Positions 62,768-64,000 of a DNA stretch of 64,000 nt are shown piece after piece; the first letter of the stretch is position 1; the number at the start of each line of letters is the position of its first letter. Position numbers and translations under genes: made by a program. The stretch spans positions 3,310,501-3,374,500 of the forward strand of contig NZ_AP027142.1 in assembly GCF_027925385.1 (NCBI RefSeq), in the 5' to 3' direction. Under the pieces are notes generated by a model that saw only the letters and a list, made by a program, of their open reading frames with translations, had not been told where the DNA came from and searched no databases. This DNA comes from Methylocystis iwaonis (lineage in GTDB: Bacteria > Pseudomonadota > Alphaproteobacteria > Rhizobiales > Beijerinckiaceae).

Positions 62768-63304
62768 CTATTTCGCCTGTTGAGCAGGAGCCGCGGCAGC
62801 CGTTTGCGCGGCGCTAGGCGCGGCGGCGCTCTGCGCAGGCGGCGCGATCTTCAACAGGGAACCGCCCTCGTCTTCATAATCGCGCACGCCGATGGCGCCG
62901 ACGACACGGAATCCATAAGACGAGAGCAGATCACCGACAGCGCCGGCGCGATGCGCGCGATTTGAAACGACGACGATCAGCCGATCCCGGGGGATATAGG
63001 CGAGACTATTCTGCACCTCTTTCGTCTGAATGCTGAGATAGACAGGAAAGCCCCCCACTTTCGTGAGCTCGTCGGGCCGCCGCACATCGAGAACGAGCAG
63101 CTCACCGGGACGCGCCGCGAGCGCATCGAAAGCCGCGCGATTGAGGCGAAGCGTCTTATAGGTATAGGCCGGGTCATTTGCCGGCGTGACAGGCGCCGGA
63201 TTCGTCGCCGCGGGCGCCGCCGCTGCGGGCGCAGCCGGATTGTCGGCGGCGAAGGCCGTCGTGGCGGCGAGAAAAGAGACGAGGAACAAGAGCGGTGTCT
63301 TCAT
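62768..63304 (-). CDS. Exported rhodanese-like protein lacking the catalytic Cys
   Basis: 178 residues: signal peptide 1-19, Ala/Pro-rich linker, rhodanese fold (NRAAFDALAARPGELLVLDV, RRPDELTKVGGFP) and an Ala/Gln-rich tail. The active-site loop reads VVVSNRAHRAG: Ser stands where the sulfur-carrying Cys of an active rhodanese would be. So it probably binds or signals rather than transfers sulfur. 15 bases upstream of the peroxiredoxin gene, same strand. Confidence 0.75.
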   Translation of the reverse strand: MKTPLLFLVSFLAATTAFAADNPAAPAAAAPAATNPAPVTPANDPAYTYKTLRLNRAAFDALAARPGELLVLDVRRPDELTKVGGFPVYLSIQTKEVQNSLAYIPRDRLIVVVSNRAHRAGAVGDLLSSYGFRVVGAIGVRDYEDEGGSLLKIAPPAQSAAAPSAAQTAAAAPAQQAK

Positions 63305-63328
63305 GGCGTGTATCCTTTGGGAACTGTG

Positions 63329-64000
63329 TCAGCCGCGCAGATGGGCGTTGAAGAAATCGATGGTGCGCCCCCATGCGAGCTTCGCCGCAGCCTCGTCGTA
63401 GCGAGGCGTGGTGTCATTGTTGAAGCCATGCTGTACGCCGGGATAGACGTGCGCTTCATAGGAGATCTTCGCGTCCTTGAGCGCCGCCTCATAGGCCGGC
63501 CAGCCTGCATTGATGCGATCGTCATTGCCGGCGTAATGGAGCAGCAGAGGCGCCTTGATGTTCTTGACGTCCTCGGCCTTCGGCTGTCCGCCGTAAAACG
63601 GCACGGACGCCGCCAGATCCGGAACTTTGGTCGCCAGGAAATTGGAGACGCCGCCGCCGTAGCAGAAGCCCACGACGCCAACCTTGCCATTGCCGTCCGG
63701 CAGCGCCTTCAGCGCCGAAACCGCCGCGACGAAATCCTTGCGTGTTTTTTCCTGATCGAGCTTTTGGAAAAGTTCGCGCGCTTTGTCTTCATCGCCAGGG
63801 TAGCCGCCGAGCGGCGCCAGCGCGTCCGGCGCAAAGGCGATGAAATTGGCGAGCGCCAGGCGGCGCGCAATATCTTCGATGTGCGGATTGAGGCCGCGGT
63901 TCTCATGGACGACGAGAACGACAGGCAGCTTCCCGCTGACATTCGCCGGCTTTACGAGATAGCCCTTCACCACGCTATTGCCGTCCGGCGACGGATATTC
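63329..64000 (-). CDS. Dienelactone hydrolase family protein, 5' end cut by window edge
   Basis: Alpha/beta hydrolase, 223 residues visible, the frame being open through base 64000 ([20 protein letters not shown]). The N-terminus with its probable signal peptide lies outside; full-length relatives have about 290 residues. Triad: Cys in [14 protein letters not shown], Asp in [12 protein letters not shown], His in [11 protein letters not shown], the Cys-Asp-His set of dienelactone hydrolases. Actual substrate unknown. First gene of the rhodanese-peroxiredoxin-cytochrome run. Confidence 0.87.
   Translation of the reverse strand, partial: EYPSPDGNSVVKGYLVKPANVSGKLPVVLVVHENRGLNPHIEDIARRLALANFIAFAPDALAPLGGYPGDEDKARELFQKLDQEKTRKDFVAAVSALKALPDGNGKVGVVGFCYGGGVSNFLATKVPDLAASVPFYGGQPKAEDVKNIKAPLLLHYAGNDDRINAGWPAYEAALKDAKISYEAHVYPGVQHGFNNDTTPRYDEAAAKLAWGRTIDFFNAHLRG

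Overview
The window is GC-rich, tightly packed chromosomal DNA. Gene content and protein sequences point to an alphaproteobacterium, probably of the order Hyphomicrobiales (a Methylocystaceae/Beijerinckiaceae-type host would fit). That placement is inference: there is no rRNA or tRNA in the window. I see no IS element, prophage or CRISPR array. Both ends cut through genes (hmgA on the left, a dienelactone hydrolase on the right).

Region 1 (1-17.8 kb) is amino-acid catabolism. hmgA, hppD and maiA belong to tyrosine/phenylalanine breakdown. They are followed by a compact co-directional run for leucine and valine: isovaleryl-CoA dehydrogenase, methylcrotonyl-CoA carboxylase beta, methylglutaconyl-CoA hydratase, carboxylase alpha, HMG-CoA lyase, isobutyryl-CoA dehydrogenase, 3-hydroxyisobutyryl-CoA hydrolase and thiolase. 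A leucine dehydrogenase-type enzyme on the opposite strand and a three-gene branched-chain 2-oxoacid dehydrogenase (E1a, E1b, E2) supply the acyl-CoAs.

Region 2 (17.9-39.2 kb) is an exopolysaccharide locus: GT-B glycosyltransferase, GDP-fucose synthase, Wzz/BY-kinase, LuxR-type regulator with an atypical receiver, polyprenyl-phosphate sugar transferase, WecG/TagA transferase, two GT4 enzymes, polysaccharide deacetylase, Wza-type export lipoprotein and lytic transglycosylase. It also holds less usual enzymes: an RraA/HMG-aldolase-like protein, an ATP-grasp ligase translationally coupled to a DUF1932 beta-hydroxyacid-dehydrogenase-like oxidoreductase, a DegT/DnrJ-like enzyme and a GMC-type oxidoreductase. 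No Wzx flippase, Wzy polymerase or GDP-mannose dehydratase is visible.

Region 3 (39.3-46.8 kb) is the most striking. A family 2A encapsulin shell gene is followed by a cysteine desulfurase with a 337-residue low-complexity N-terminal extension (the presumed cargo-loading domain) and an Rrf2 regulator. Divergently from them run serine acetyltransferase and cysteine synthase. Together these can make cysteine, strip its sulfur and store or handle the sulfur in a protein nanocompartment. An unannotated 36-residue membrane protein with its own promoter-like and terminator-like sequences lies just upstream, among extragenic palindromes.

Region 4 (46.8-64 kb) holds a DUF6165 gene and a TPR/glycosyltransferase-like gene, a MORN-repeat protein, a monoheme periplasmic protein, an arylsulfotransferase-family protein, a 58-residue unknown, a cupin and a second Rrf2 regulator. 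These are followed by ExbD/ExbB/TonB, an outer-membrane beta-barrel protein, a TonB-dependent receptor, cytochrome b561, cytochrome c, peroxiredoxin, an inactive-looking rhodanese and a dienelactone hydrolase. Two families of extragenic palindromic repeats are scattered between genes from 31 to 54 kb.
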